The notes under the pieces are model-generated. The model was given only the letters and a program-made list of their open reading frames with translations, did no database searches and was not told where the DNA came from. Below, piece by piece: positions 45,998-54,685 of a stretch of DNA of 64,000 bases (within the stretch, counting starts at the first letter, position 1; every line of letters begins with the position of its first letter). Source of the DNA: Nonlabens xylanidelens (GTDB lineage Bacteria; Bacteroidota; Bacteroidia; Flavobacteriales; Flavobacteriaceae); contig NZ_PTJE01000001.1 of NCBI RefSeq assembly GCF_002934445.1, positions 124,001 to 188,000 on the forward strand, written 5' to 3'. A program made the position numbers and the translations under genes.

Positions 45998-47269
45998 ATG
46001 CTACAAATAGCAGAAATACGTGAAAACAAAGACGCGTTTGCAATCGCATTGCAAAAGAGAAACATCGATGCACTTCCTTTATTAGAGAGCGCTATTGCTG
46101 TAGATGAAAATCGACGTAACCTACAAGGTCAACTAGATGAAATTCTTGCAAAAAGCAATAAACTATCTAAAGAAATAGGAGATTTATTTAAATCTGGAAA
46201 AGGTGCTGAAGCAAATGAACTAAAGTCACAAACTTCTGGTTTAAAAGAATCTTCAAAAGAAATAGGTGAGCAATTAAATGCTGCCGTAGAAGAGTTACAA
46301 AACATTTTATACACGATTCCTAACATACCACAAGACAGCGTTCCAGCTGGGAACAGTGATGAAGATAACGAGGTAATATCTCAACATGGAGAAATACCTA
46401 CTTTACATGACGGTGCAAAACCACACTGGGAACTAGTAAAAGATTATGATATCATAGACTTTGAACTAGGTAATAAAATTACTGGTGCTGGATTCCCTGT
46501 TTATAAGAAGAAAGGTGCTCGTTTACAACGTGCGTTAATCAATTACTTTCTAGATAAAAACACCGCTGCTGGATATGAAGAAATGCAAGTACCGCATCTT
46601 GTAAATGAAGCTAGTGGTTATGGAACTGGACAATTACCAGATAAAGAAGGACAGATGTACCACGTAGGTGTGGACGACCTTTATTTAATCCCAACTGGAG
46701 AAGTACCTATAACTAACATTTATAGAGACAGTATTTTAGATAATAAAGATTTCCCTATTAAAATGACTGGTTATACACCATGTTTTCGTCGTGAGGCTGG
46801 TAGTTATGGTAGCGATGTAAGAGGTCTTAATCGTTTACACCAGTTTGATAAAGTAGAGATTTTACGTATCGAGCATCCAGAAAATAGTGATGCAGCACTA
46901 GATAACATGGTATCACATGTACAGGAAATTCTAGAAGAACTAGAATTACCTTACCGTATTTTACGCCTTTGTGGTGGTGACCTAGGTTTTACCTCTACTC
47001 TAACTTATGATTTTGAAGTGTACAGTACGGCACAAGAGAAATGGCTAGAAGTAAGTAGTGTTTCTAACTTTAAAGCTTTTCAGGCAAATCGTTTGAAATT
47101 GCGTTATAGAAGTGGAGAAAAAGGAACAGAATTGGCACATACTTTAAATGGTAGCTCACTAGCATTACCACGTATTCTTGCTAGTATTCTAGAAAACTTT
47201 CAAGTAGAGAGTGGAATTAAAATTCCTAAAGTATTGATTCCTTATTGTGGTTTTGATACTATAGATTAA
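45998..47269 (+). CDS. serS: Serine-tRNA ligase
   Basis: 423-aa class II synthetase. The N-terminal coiled-coil arm (about residues 30-105, ILAKSNKLSKEIGDLFKSGKG) grips the long variable arm of tRNA-Ser. The catalytic domain has ALINYFLDKNTAAGYEEMQVP, LIPTGEVPITNIY, motif 2 CFRREAGSYGSDVRGL, and motif 3 NGSSLALPRILASILEN near 395. The length is as expected. Twelve bases separate it from the TPR-protein gene, so the two may be co-transcribed. Confidence 0.97.
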   Translation: MLQIAEIRENKDAFAIALQKRNIDALPLLESAIAVDENRRNLQGQLDEILAKSNKLSKEIGDLFKSGKGAEANELKSQTSGLKESSKEIGEQLNAAVEELQNILYTIPNIPQDSVPAGNSDEDNEVISQHGEIPTLHDGAKPHWELVKDYDIIDFELGNKITGAGFPVYKKKGARLQRALINYFLDKNTAAGYEEMQVPHLVNEASGYGTGQLPDKEGQMYHVGVDDLYLIPTGEVPITNIYRDSILDNKDFPIKMTGYTPCFRREAGSYGSDVRGLNRLHQFDKVEILRIEHPENSDAALDNMVSHVQEILEELELPYRILRLCGGDLGFTSTLTYDFEVYSTAQEKWLEVSSVSNFKAFQANRLKLRYRSGEKGTELAHTLNGSSLALPRILASILENFQVESGIKIPKVLIPYCGFDTID

Positions 47270-47281
47270 CTTTAAAACCTT

Positions 47282-49072
47282 ATGCGTTACCTTTTTGTAG
47301 TTTTTACGGCACTTTTTTGCACCTTTAGTTTTGCTCAAGATTCTAAACTTGCTGAAAATTACATGGATCAAGGTGAGTACAATAAGGCATTAAAAATCTA
47401 TCAAAAAATATACGATAAAAATAAGCGCAATCCCAGAGCGGTGTTTGCGCTTATTGAAGTATATCAACAGTTAGAACGTTATTCTAGTGTAGATTCTATT
47501 ATCGATATTGCACAAAAAAGCACCCCTCGCAAAGAGCAATTTTACATAGAACGTGGTTATAATGCAACGCTACAAGGCAAAGACAGTATCGCAACTAACT
47601 ATTACCAAAAAGCGATTCATGTTATAGATTCCTTACCACAACTTACCTATCAAATAGCCTATAGATTTGAAAAGCGTAATGAGCTAGAAGAAGCTATACT
47701 GTCCTATGAAAAAGGAATGGCTCTCAACGATAAACTCAACTACAATTATCAACTAGCTAAATTATATGGTGAACAAGGTGATCTAGAAAAGATGTTCGAC
47801 ACTAACGTGACCTTAATAGAACAAAATGCTGTTTACCGCTCTCGAGCACAAGCTATATTTGCTCAATATGTTACCGATAATCCAGATAATGAAGGCAACA
47901 AATTATTAAGAAAGGTGCTTTTATTGCGCTTGCGTGAAAATCCAGATCCTATTTATAATCAATTGCTCTCTTGGTTATTTGTGCAACAAAAGGATTTTAA
48001 AAAAGCATTTATACAAGAAAAAGCGATCTATAAACGTGAGGAATCTAATATGGACAACCTTAGAGATCTTGTAATAACTGCTATAGATGAAAATGATCTA
48101 GAAGCTGCAAAGGACATTCTTGATTACATGATTGAAGAAACGCAATCTTTAAGTACTAAATACATCGCGCAAAGTTTAAAAATTAAATTGCGTGCAAACG
48201 CAGCTACTGCTCAAGAGTTTGAATCTATTAAATTAGATTATGAAAATCTACTTACTACTTATGGTAGGGACAAAGAAACTTTTAGACTACAACTGGACTA
48301 TGCAGATTTTCTAGCTTTTAAAACTAACGAACCTCAAACGGCTAGCGATTTATTGATAGCTCTAGAAAAAACTAATTTAAGTAAATTTCAAAAAGCAGAT
48401 GTAAAAATACTTCTTGCCGACATACTCGTTCTACAGGAGCAATTTAACAGAGCACTTATATTTTACAGTCAGGTACAAAACGACTTACCTAACGACCTGC
48501 GTGCTCAAGAATCTCAATTTAAAGTAGCACGTACCAGCTATTATCAGGGTGACTTTCCCTGGAGTCTGACTCAATTAAAAGTATTGCGCAGCGCTGCCAG
48601 TAAGTTAATCGCAAATGATGCCATGGAGTTAAGCCTGACTATTGCAGACCACTCTGTAGAAGACACGACGTTTGTTGCGTTAAAAGCTTTCGCGAAAGCG
48701 GAATTAAAACAATACCAGAATAAAAGATCTGAGGCCATAACTCTTTACGATCAATTACTGTTAGATCACAAAGGAGACCCTATCGAAGATGAAGCTTTAT
48801 TAAAACAAGCACAGCTTTATGAAATAGATGGCAAATTTGAAAAAGCTAGAGATAATTACCAGCTTATTATTGATAATTACAGCGATGGTATTCTTGCAGA
48901 TGACGCTATTTACAGACTAGGCCTATTGTATCAAGAACACCTAGAAAACCCATTAAAAGCCAAGGAGCTTTTTGAAAAAATAATATTTTCACACGCAGAC
49001 AGTATTCACTTTGTAGATGCTCGCAGGCGCTATCGCAGGTTGCGTGGTGATGAAAACGACAAAGCTTTTTAA
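47282..49072 (+). CDS. TPR-repeat exported protein
   Basis: 596 aa with a signal peptide (about 1-18, ending FSFAQ), so it is periplasmic or outer-membrane associated. Tetratricopeptide-like helical repeats run nearly the whole length, for example YMDQGEYNKALKIYQKIY near 30, YQKAIHVIDSLPQLTYQIAY near 110, FNRALIFYSQVQNDLP near 390, and FEKARDNYQLIIDNYSDGILADDAIYRLG at the C-terminus. It likely scaffolds protein complexes. A dispersed palindrome copy is embedded in frame at residues 468-473 as AFAKA, inside a helix just before a repeat. It ends 19 bp before the DUF4286 gene. Confidence 0.85.
   Translation: MRYLFVVFTALFCTFSFAQDSKLAENYMDQGEYNKALKIYQKIYDKNKRNPRAVFALIEVYQQLERYSSVDSIIDIAQKSTPRKEQFYIERGYNATLQGKDSIATNYYQKAIHVIDSLPQLTYQIAYRFEKRNELEEAILSYEKGMALNDKLNYNYQLAKLYGEQGDLEKMFDTNVTLIEQNAVYRSRAQAIFAQYVTDNPDNEGNKLLRKVLLLRLRENPDPIYNQLLSWLFVQQKDFKKAFIQEKAIYKREESNMDNLRDLVITAIDENDLEAAKDILDYMIEETQSLSTKYIAQSLKIKLRANAATAQEFESIKLDYENLLTTYGRDKETFRLQLDYADFLAFKTNEPQTASDLLIALEKTNLSKFQKADVKILLADILVLQEQFNRALIFYSQVQNDLPNDLRAQESQFKVARTSYYQGDFPWSLTQLKVLRSAASKLIANDAMELSLTIADHSVEDTTFVALKAFAKAELKQYQNKRSEAITLYDQLLLDHKGDPIEDEALLKQAQLYEIDGKFEKARDNYQLIIDNYSDGILADDAIYRLGLLYQEHLENPLKAKELFEKIIFSHADSIHFVDARRRYRRLRGDENDKAF
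48685..48700. repeat. Dispersed palindrome, copy 12 (inside the TPR gene)
   Basis: Reads AGCTTTCGCGAAAGCG, one outer mismatch; the right arm continues GAAT. Read in frame as LKAFAKAEL, an alpha-helix-compatible sequence in the TPR protein. Confidence 0.92.
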
Positions 49073-49091
49073 GTATAAAATCAACAGATTT

Positions 49092-49415
49092 ATGATCATA
49101 TATAATGTCACTTGTAACATGCACTCTTCATTAGAACCAGAATGGGTACCATGGATTAGAGAACACATTGCCAAAGTACTAGGAACAGGACTTTTTATGG
49201 ACGCTAGATTTACAAGAGTTCTTGTAGAGGATAAAGATGGACACAGTACTTTTTCTATCCAGTATAAGGCAAACAGTAAAGAAGCATTATTGGATTACTA
49301 TGAAAATCATGCTGCAGAATTGAGAAAAGAAGGCATCAGTAAATTTGGAGAACAGGTTCTCTCCTTTAGAACAGAGCTAGAATTAATCGACGAATATAAC
49401 GTGCGTAGAGGTTAG
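49092..49415 (+). CDS. DUF4286 family protein
   Basis: 107 aa from ATG 49092 (MIIYNVTCNMHSSLEPEWVPW). The longer frame upstream overlaps the TPR gene and is not family-like. It matches the Bacteroidota DUF4286 family, with MIIYNVT at the start, WIREHIAKVLGTGLFMDARFTRVL, STFSIQYKANS and LRKEGISKFGEQVLSFRTELELI. It is probably a small cytoplasmic alpha/beta protein of ferredoxin-like type. The function is unknown. It sits between a TPR protein and rsmA. Confidence 0.88.
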   Translation: MIIYNVTCNMHSSLEPEWVPWIREHIAKVLGTGLFMDARFTRVLVEDKDGHSTFSIQYKANSKEALLDYYENHAAELRKEGISKFGEQVLSFRTELELIDEYNVRRG

Positions 49416-49461
49416 AAATAATCATTGATTTCCATTAAAAACATATTCAAACAGAAGAAAA

Positions 49462-50301
49462 TTGGCAAAATATAAACCTAAATACACATCGCAAGACAAA
49501 GGTGTTACTGCAAAGAAACACTTAGGACAGCACTTCCTTAAGGATGACACTGTTGCTGTGCGCATTGCCGACTGTTTAACTTATAAAGGCTATGATCAAG
49601 TACTAGAAATAGGTCCAGGAACAGGTGTCCTTACTAAACATGTTTTGAGAAAAGATATTAAAGTAACTGCACTAGAACTAGACAGTGAGTCTGTAGAATA
49701 TTTAACCACCAGTTTCCCGATAGAACATGCTGGCCTGGTAAACGATAAAACATTTGCCGTAATAGAAGCAGATTTTCTTAAGAAAGATCTGTCAGATATT
49801 TATGGAGATCGCTCATTTGCCATTATAGGTAATTTCCCATATAACATAAGTACACAAATTGTATTTAAGACTATAGAGAACAGAGACCAGATTCCAGAAT
49901 TCGGTGGTATGTTTCAAAAAGAGGTAGCACAGCGCATTTGCGCACCACACGGTTCAAAAACCTATGGTATTCTATCTGTTCTTGCACAGGCCTACTATCA
50001 TGCAGAGTATATTTTTACTGTTGGTCCAGAGGTTTTTAATCCGCCACCTAGAGTGGACAGTGGTGTATTGCTTTTAACACGTAAAGAAGATTATGATCAA
50101 CTGCCTTGTTCTTATGCAAAATTGCGCCAGGTAGTAAAACTAGCTTTTCAACAACGTCGCAAGACTTTAAGAAATTCATTAAAAACAATGAATTTACCTG
50201 ACGAGATGCGAGAAAAAGAACTCTTTAATCTACGTCCAGAACAAATAAGTGTCGCCATGTTTGTAGAATTAGTTCAAGAAATTGAGGCACTAGAGTCATA
50301 A
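49462..50301 (+). CDS. rsmA: 16S rRNA (adenine-N6,N6)-dimethyltransferase
   Basis: 279 aa (KsgA). Dimethylates two adjacent adenosines in the helix-45 loop of 16S rRNA using SAM. Motifs are [12 protein letters not shown] near residue 18, SAM-binding [16 protein letters not shown] near 48, [12 protein letters not shown] near 120 (motif IV, N-F-P-Y instead of the common N-L-P-Y), and [12 protein letters not shown] near 193. The start is TTG 49462: the frame has a TGA at 49426 and no ATG before the conserved region. Confidence 0.95.
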   Translation: MAKYKPKYTSQDKGVTAKKHLGQHFLKDDTVAVRIADCLTYKGYDQVLEIGPGTGVLTKHVLRKDIKVTALELDSESVEYLTTSFPIEHAGLVNDKTFAVIEADFLKKDLSDIYGDRSFAIIGNFPYNISTQIVFKTIENRDQIPEFGGMFQKEVAQRICAPHGSKTYGILSVLAQAYYHAEYIFTVGPEVFNPPPRVDSGVLLLTRKEDYDQLPCSYAKLRQVVKLAFQQRRKTLRNSLKTMNLPDEMREKELFNLRPEQISVAMFVELVQEIEALES

Positions 50302-50347
50302 TTCCTACAAATTTGTAAAAAACCACACCTACTCCTATTCAAAAAAT

Positions 50348-50355
50348 TATCTTTG
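50348..50355 (+). promoter_or_regulatory. Putative -7 element (TATCTTTG) of mgtE
   Basis: Exact TAnnTTTG match 18 bp before the mgtE ATG. Confidence 0.55.
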
Positions 50356-50373
50356 CTAGCTTAAGTAAGAATC

Positions 50374-51723
50374 ATGCAATTTAATATCACCAAAGACTTT
50401 CTTGAAGAAGTAAAATCACTTATTGAAGTCAGTGATACTAAAAAGCTAGAACATATTCTAGAAGAACTACACTTTGCAGACATAGCAGAGATTATAGACG
50501 AACTTAATCTAGAAGATGCCGTCTTTATAGTAAAGTTACTAGATTCTGAAAAAACGTCTGAAGCTCTCATGGAGCTAGACGAGGCACAAAGAGACCGCAT
50601 CCTTAACGCATTATCTCCTAAAGAAATAGCTGGAGAGCTAGAAGAAATGGATACCGATGATGCGGCAGATATTCTTAATGAACTATCTGAAGACGTAGCA
50701 CAATCTGTAATCAATGAGCTCGTAGATGAGCAACATGCTGAGGACATAGTAGATCTATTGCGCTATGAAGAAAACAGTGCCGGTGGACTTATGGCCAAAG
50801 AACTCGTGAGAGTTAACGAGAACTGGAGCGTTACCGGTTGCGTGAGCGAGATGCGTGCACAAGCAGAAAATGTAACACGTGTACACTCTATCTATGTAGT
50901 AGATAACAACAATAAACTGAAAGGAAGACTCTCTTTAAAAGATTTACTAACTAGTAAGGAAGACACACCTATAAAAGACGTTTATATTCCCAAAGTAGAT
51001 TTTGTAACCGTAAACACACCAGGTGAAGAAGTATCTCGTATCATGCGTAAGTATGACCTAGAAGCCATACCTGTAGTTGATGAGTTAGACCGACTAGTAG
51101 GTCGCATTACCATAGATGATATTGTAGATTTTATTACAGAAGAGGCAGAAAAAGATTACCAACTAGCCAGTGGTATATCACAAGACGTAGAGGCTAACGA
51201 TAGCATCTGGGAACTGACTAAAGCACGACTACCATGGCTCGTTCTAGGACTTCTAGGTGGTATAGGTGCTGCAGCTATTATGGGCGGTTTTGAAGAAATA
51301 TTTGAAAAACACGCCGTACTCTTTTTCTTTACACCACTTATAGCCGCTATGGCTGGTAACGTAGGTGTGCAATCTAGCGCTATTATAGTACAAGGTATTG
51401 CAAACGACGACCTCAAAGGAAGTATAGGAAATCGATTAATTAAAGAAATACTTCTCGCGATGTTAAACGGTGTCATACTCGCTATACTTTTATTTGCTTA
51501 TACATTTGCTACCAAAGGGGAGATATTCACATCTATCGCGATCTCTACATCACTTTTTGTTGTGATCATAGTTGCTGGACTAGTAGGTACATTTGTACCG
51601 CTTGCATTGCATAAAAGAGGAATAGATCCAGCACTAGCAACTGGCCCATTTATTACCACCAGTAACGATATATTTGGAATTCTCATCTATTTCATGATTG
51701 CAAAGGCTATAATAGGTATCTAG
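50374..51723 (+). CDS. mgtE: Magnesium transporter MgtE
   Basis: 449 aa. Layout is the MgtE N domain (about 1-125, acidic helical repeats such as LHFADIAEIIDELN and MDTDDAADILNEL), two CBS domains (about 130-255, with VHSIYVVDNNNKLKGRLSLKDLL and IPVVDELDRLVGRITIDDI), and a C-terminal five-helix channel (about 285-449) with MAGNVGVQSSAIIVQGIA and ISTSLFVVIIVAGLVGTFVPL. The cytosolic domains gate the channel by sensing Mg2+. It has its own -7 element. A dispersed palindrome lies 17 bp after the stop codon. Confidence 0.95.
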   Translation: MQFNITKDFLEEVKSLIEVSDTKKLEHILEELHFADIAEIIDELNLEDAVFIVKLLDSEKTSEALMELDEAQRDRILNALSPKEIAGELEEMDTDDAADILNELSEDVAQSVINELVDEQHAEDIVDLLRYEENSAGGLMAKELVRVNENWSVTGCVSEMRAQAENVTRVHSIYVVDNNNKLKGRLSLKDLLTSKEDTPIKDVYIPKVDFVTVNTPGEEVSRIMRKYDLEAIPVVDELDRLVGRITIDDIVDFITEEAEKDYQLASGISQDVEANDSIWELTKARLPWLVLGLLGGIGAAAIMGGFEEIFEKHAVLFFFTPLIAAMAGNVGVQSSAIIVQGIANDDLKGSIGNRLIKEILLAMLNGVILAILLFAYTFATKGEIFTSIAISTSLFVVIIVAGLVGTFVPLALHKRGIDPALATGPFITTSNDIFGILIYFMIAKAIIGI

Positions 51724-51740
51724 ATTATAGATTTTTATTC

Positions 51741-51756
51741 CGCTTTCGCGAAAGCG
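51741..51756. repeat. Dispersed palindrome, copy 13
   Basis: Exact core with left flank ATTC and right flank AGAT, 17 bp after the mgtE stop codon. Confidence 0.95.
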
Positions 51757-51830
51757 AGATCAAAAAGATCACAAAGTATTTCTAGCATAAGATTAAGTAA
51801 AAAGTAGCATCCATTACTTATCTTCACTTT

Positions 51831-52307
51831 ATGAAAACGGCAACTGTAAAAGAACTAAAGGAAGAACTTAAATTCAGGTCTGAAGAGGACTTGATGAAGA
51901 TAATCTTGCGCCTTTCTAGATTTAAAAAAGAAAACAAAGAACTACTTACCTACTTGCTTTTTGAGTCTAATGATGAAGATGATTATGTAGTAAATGTAAA
52001 GACCTTAATGGACACTATGTTTCTAGCACTTAACACTTCTAATAATTATCGTTTACAAAAAGGAGTGCGCAAAATACTGCGTGAGGCAAAAAAATATGTG
52101 CGCTACTCTGGAAATAAAGAGACAGAGGTGGCTGTGCTTATTCATTTCTGTCGTTTAATGCGCGAGACACATCCACAGGTGATGCGCAGTAAAACTATGA
52201 GAGATTTAATGGCAAGACAAATTATATTGATAAGAACTCGTATCTCTACCTTGCATGAAGATCTTCAATATGATTTTGAAACTGAACTGAACATGGTGGA
52301 AGTTTGA
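51831..52307 (+). CDS. Conserved helical protein of unknown function
   Basis: 158 aa, predicted all-helical and charged, with no signal peptide or membrane segment. I do not recognise a characterised family. Visible features are the KELKEELKFRSEEDLMKIILRLSRFKKENKELLTYLLFE start, a DEDDYV acidic turn near residue 48, KGVRKILREAKKYVRYSGNKETEV in the middle and a long final helix RDLMARQIILIRTRISTLHEDL. It has promoter-like AT-rich sequence upstream and is likely a separate unit between mgtE and a dehydrogenase gene. Confidence 0.75.
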   Translation: MKTATVKELKEELKFRSEEDLMKIILRLSRFKKENKELLTYLLFESNDEDDYVVNVKTLMDTMFLALNTSNNYRLQKGVRKILREAKKYVRYSGNKETEVAVLIHFCRLMRETHPQVMRSKTMRDLMARQIILIRTRISTLHEDLQYDFETELNMVEV

Positions 52308-52375
52308 TGAACTGTTATTGCGCAATTGATGCCAAATCTAATTTTATCTCTCTCCATCTTAATTAATGACTCTTT

Positions 52376-53320
52376 ATGAAAATACTCCACCTAGATAGCA
52401 ACCATGATATTCTAGCAAAAAAGCTAGGAGAGGCTGGTTTTGAAAATTACTTTGACTTTACTTCTTCAAAGGAAGAAATCATGAAAGTTATCGATACCTA
52501 TGATGGCATTGTAGTACGCAGTCGCTTTCCTATAGATCGTGAATTTTTAAGTGCAGCAACTCATTTGAAATGCATAGGTCGTGTAGGTGCTGGACTAGAA
52601 AACATAGATCTAGATTATACGGCAGCTAATAACATCGCCTGTTATAACGCGCCAGAGGGAAATAGAAATGCCGTAGGAGAACACGCTCTAGGTATGTTGC
52701 TCTCTTTATTTAATCACTTAAACAAAGGAGATAAAGAAGTACGCTCTGGTTTATGGCATAGAGAAGAAAATCGCGGTGTAGAGTTAGATGGTAAAACGGT
52801 AGGTCTTATAGGTTATGGTAATATGGGAAAAGCATTTGCAAAAAAGCTCTCTGGCTTTGACTGTAAGGTAATTTGCTATGACATTAAGCAAAATGTAGGA
52901 GATAAGAATAGCCAGCAGGTCTCTCTCAAAGAATTACAAGAACAGTCTGACGTGTTAAGTTTACATACACCTCAAACACCGCTAACTGTAAAGATGATAG
53001 ACGCAGCTTTTATTGCTGCTTTTAAAAAGCCTTTTTATTTAATTAATACCGCTAGAGGTAAATCTGTTGTTACGGAAGATCTAGTAGCTGGATTAAAAAC
53101 AAGTAAAATTCTAGCTGCAGGGTTAGATGTGTTAGAGTATGAGAAGGGTTCTTTTGAATCTCTTTTTCGCGACAGTGAAATACCTCAAGCATTTAAAGAA
53201 CTGCTAGAAATGGAAAATGTTCTTTTAAGTCCTCATGTAGCTGGATGGACCGTAGAATCTAAGTATAAACTAGCAGAAGTTATAGCTGATAAAATAATTG
53301 CAAATCACAAGACGGCATGA
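52376..53320 (+). CDS. D-2-hydroxyacid dehydrogenase (phosphoglycerate dehydrogenase-like)
   Basis: 314-aa NAD-dependent dehydrogenase. The substrate-binding half includes VVRSRFPIDREF and GRVGAGLENIDLDY near residues 65-85. The Rossmann half has VGLIGYGNMGKAFAKKL near 142, catalytic Arg region LINTARGKSVV near 222, Glu region DVLEYEKG near 248 and the His segment LLSPHVAGWT near 286. It lacks a C-terminal ACT domain, so it could be a short SerA or a related 2-hydroxyacid enzyme. It overlaps the next gene by ATGA. Confidence 0.88.
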   Translation: MKILHLDSNHDILAKKLGEAGFENYFDFTSSKEEIMKVIDTYDGIVVRSRFPIDREFLSAATHLKCIGRVGAGLENIDLDYTAANNIACYNAPEGNRNAVGEHALGMLLSLFNHLNKGDKEVRSGLWHREENRGVELDGKTVGLIGYGNMGKAFAKKLSGFDCKVICYDIKQNVGDKNSQQVSLKELQEQSDVLSLHTPQTPLTVKMIDAAFIAAFKKPFYLINTARGKSVVTEDLVAGLKTSKILAAGLDVLEYEKGSFESLFRDSEIPQAFKELLEMENVLLSPHVAGWTVESKYKLAEVIADKIIANHKTA

Positions 53321-53712
53321 AAAAAGTAACAGGAATAGGCGGTATATTTTTTAAATGTAAAGATACCGCAGTGACTAAAGCGTGGTATGAAAAGCACTTA
53401 GGCCTACCGGTAGATGATTATGGCTGCACCTTCTGGCAAGCAGATAGTGTGGCGCTAGATAAAAAAGCGAGCCAGCAATGGAGTCCTTTTAAGAAAGATA
53501 GTAATTACTTTGAGCCAGGAGAACAAGAATTCATGATCAATTACAGAGTACATGATCTACATGGATTAATAAACGAACTGAGAGAAAACGATGTTGAAAT
53601 AGCAGGAGAGATTCAAGAATTTGATTACGGTAAATTTGGCTGGATTATAGACTGTGATGGCCGTAAAGTAGAACTTTGGGAACCGATCAATGAGCATCTA
53701 TTTGAAAAATAA
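53317..53712 (+). CDS. VOC family (glyoxalase-like) protein
   Basis: 131-aa vicinal-oxygen-chelate fold protein. Paired beta-alpha-beta-beta-beta modules run about 4-60 and 65-128; segments FFKCKDTAVTKAWYEKHLGL, MINYRVHDLHGLINELREN and FGWIIDCDGRKVELWEP are typical. Possible metal ligands are the terminal Glu of KVELWEP and others, but the first-module His is not evident, so enzymatic activity is uncertain. It overlaps the dehydrogenase stop by four bases, implying coupled translation and perhaps a related substrate. Confidence 0.85.
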   Translation: MKKVTGIGGIFFKCKDTAVTKAWYEKHLGLPVDDYGCTFWQADSVALDKKASQQWSPFKKDSNYFEPGEQEFMINYRVHDLHGLINELRENDVEIAGEIQEFDYGKFGWIIDCDGRKVELWEPINEHLFEK

Positions 53713-53748
53713 CATACATTTACAAAAAACTAATCAAAAATAACAAAC

Positions 53749-54123
53749 ATGAGTACAGAGGGATACGATAGTTCAAAAAACAGTTTTGATAACGCAGCAG
53801 AGTCTGCAAAGGAAACATTTAATCAAGCATCTCAAGGAGCAAAAGAAAGTGCAAAGGATTTTCAACAAGGTTTTAACCAAACAATGAACAATCAGGAGAA
53901 CAAGAAAGTTATGGCAGGCATCTTAGGAATTCTACTTGGAGGCTTTGGAGTACATAAGTTCATACTAGGATACAATCAAGAAGGTATTATTCAACTAATT
54001 GCAGGTATATTAACATGTGGTTTTGCAGGTATAATAGGTGTCATAGAAGGAATTATTTACCTTACAAAATCAGATGAAGAATTTTATCAAACGTATCAAG
54101 TAGGTAAAAAAGGTTGGTTTTAA
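53749..54123 (+). CDS. TM2 domain membrane protein
   Basis: 124 aa. The first 60 residues are polar, with Asn/Gln/Ser and Ala-rich heptads (SAKETFNQASQGAKESAKDF) suggesting an amphipathic helix. The remainder is a TM2 domain: two hydrophobic helices around residues 62-105 with MAGILGILLGGFGVHKFILGY (given here to its key part GILLGGFGVHKF) and a short loop before IAGILTCGFAGIIGVIEGI. TM2 proteins are small membrane proteins of unclear function. It is followed by a strong terminator. Confidence 0.9.
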   Translation: MSTEGYDSSKNSFDNAAESAKETFNQASQGAKESAKDFQQGFNQTMNNQENKKVMAGILGILLGGFGVHKFILGYNQEGIIQLIAGILTCGFAGIIGVIEGIIYLTKSDEEFYQTYQVGKKGWF

Positions 54124-54147
54124 CACTTACTGATTAACAGATAAATA

Positions 54148-54180
54148 AGGTCTTAAATGTTAAGTTTAAGACCTTTTTTT
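54148..54180 (+). terminator. Intrinsic terminator after the TM2 gene
   Basis: AGGTCTTAAA (54148-54157) pairs with TTTAAGACCT (54165-54174), followed by a T run. Confidence 0.92.
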
Positions 54181-54201
54181 GTGTGCACGAATTAATGGTC
54201 T

Positions 54202-54209
54202 TAACTTTG
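54202..54209 (+). promoter_or_regulatory. Putative -7 element (TAACTTTG)
   Basis: Exact TAnnTTTG match 40 bp before the ATG of the phosphatase-like gene. Confidence 0.5.
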
Positions 54210-54249
54210 CCTTAACATTACAACTACCAGAGGTTAGAATGTTCAACAC

Positions 54250-54684
54250 ATGGCTTTAAAAATATTAGTTCTCAGTACCACTAACTCTACATTAGGGCCT
54301 ATGGCTCAAGGGTTTTTAGACTATTACAGTTCCAAGAAAACGAAGGTAATTAGTGCCGGTTTAAAACCTTTGCCTATAAACGAGATGACCCTTAAGGTTA
54401 TGGATTCTTTAGGTATACCAGTAGAACAATCAAGAAAGAGTTTTGAAGATATAGAAGAAATCACTTTTGACTATATATTTACTTTTTCTAGAAAAGCAAA
54501 TGACCTAGCTGTTAAAACTGCTAAAAGAGCTCAAATATTCCATCTGGACATGGATAACCTTGATGAAGTAAACGGTACTAACAAAGAGGTTAAACAAGCA
54601 TTTAAAGCGAGTCGTAAGGAATTACAAAATTACTGTATTGAATTCGCAGAAAATCACTTGCAAAAGAAAATAAAGAAAGACTAG
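54250..54684 (+). CDS. Low-molecular-weight phosphatase/arsenate-reductase-like protein, catalytic residues missing
   Basis: 144 aa with the LMW-PTP/ArsC fold pattern: ILVLSTTNSTLGPMAQG at 5-21 aligns with the P-loop (C-T-G-N-S-C-R-S-Q-M-A-E-G), then VISAGLKPLPINEMTLKVMDSLGI aligns with the SAG and later conserved segments. The nucleophilic cysteine is replaced by Ser9 and the phosphate-binding arginine by Leu15, so neither phosphatase nor arsenate-reductase chemistry is expected. It retains an intact reading frame and its own -7 element, suggesting a non-catalytic role. It is convergent with the next gene with a 1-bp gap. Confidence 0.75.
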   Translation: MALKILVLSTTNSTLGPMAQGFLDYYSSKKTKVISAGLKPLPINEMTLKVMDSLGIPVEQSRKSFEDIEEITFDYIFTFSRKANDLAVKTAKRAQIFHLDMDNLDEVNGTNKEVKQAFKASRKELQNYCIEFAENHLQKKIKKD

Positions 54685-54685
54685 A

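Noticed and set aside
50361-50747. 128-codon serine-rich ORF antisense to mgtE
   Set aside because: Serine-rich translation results from reading the acidic, helix-rich MgtE codons backwards.
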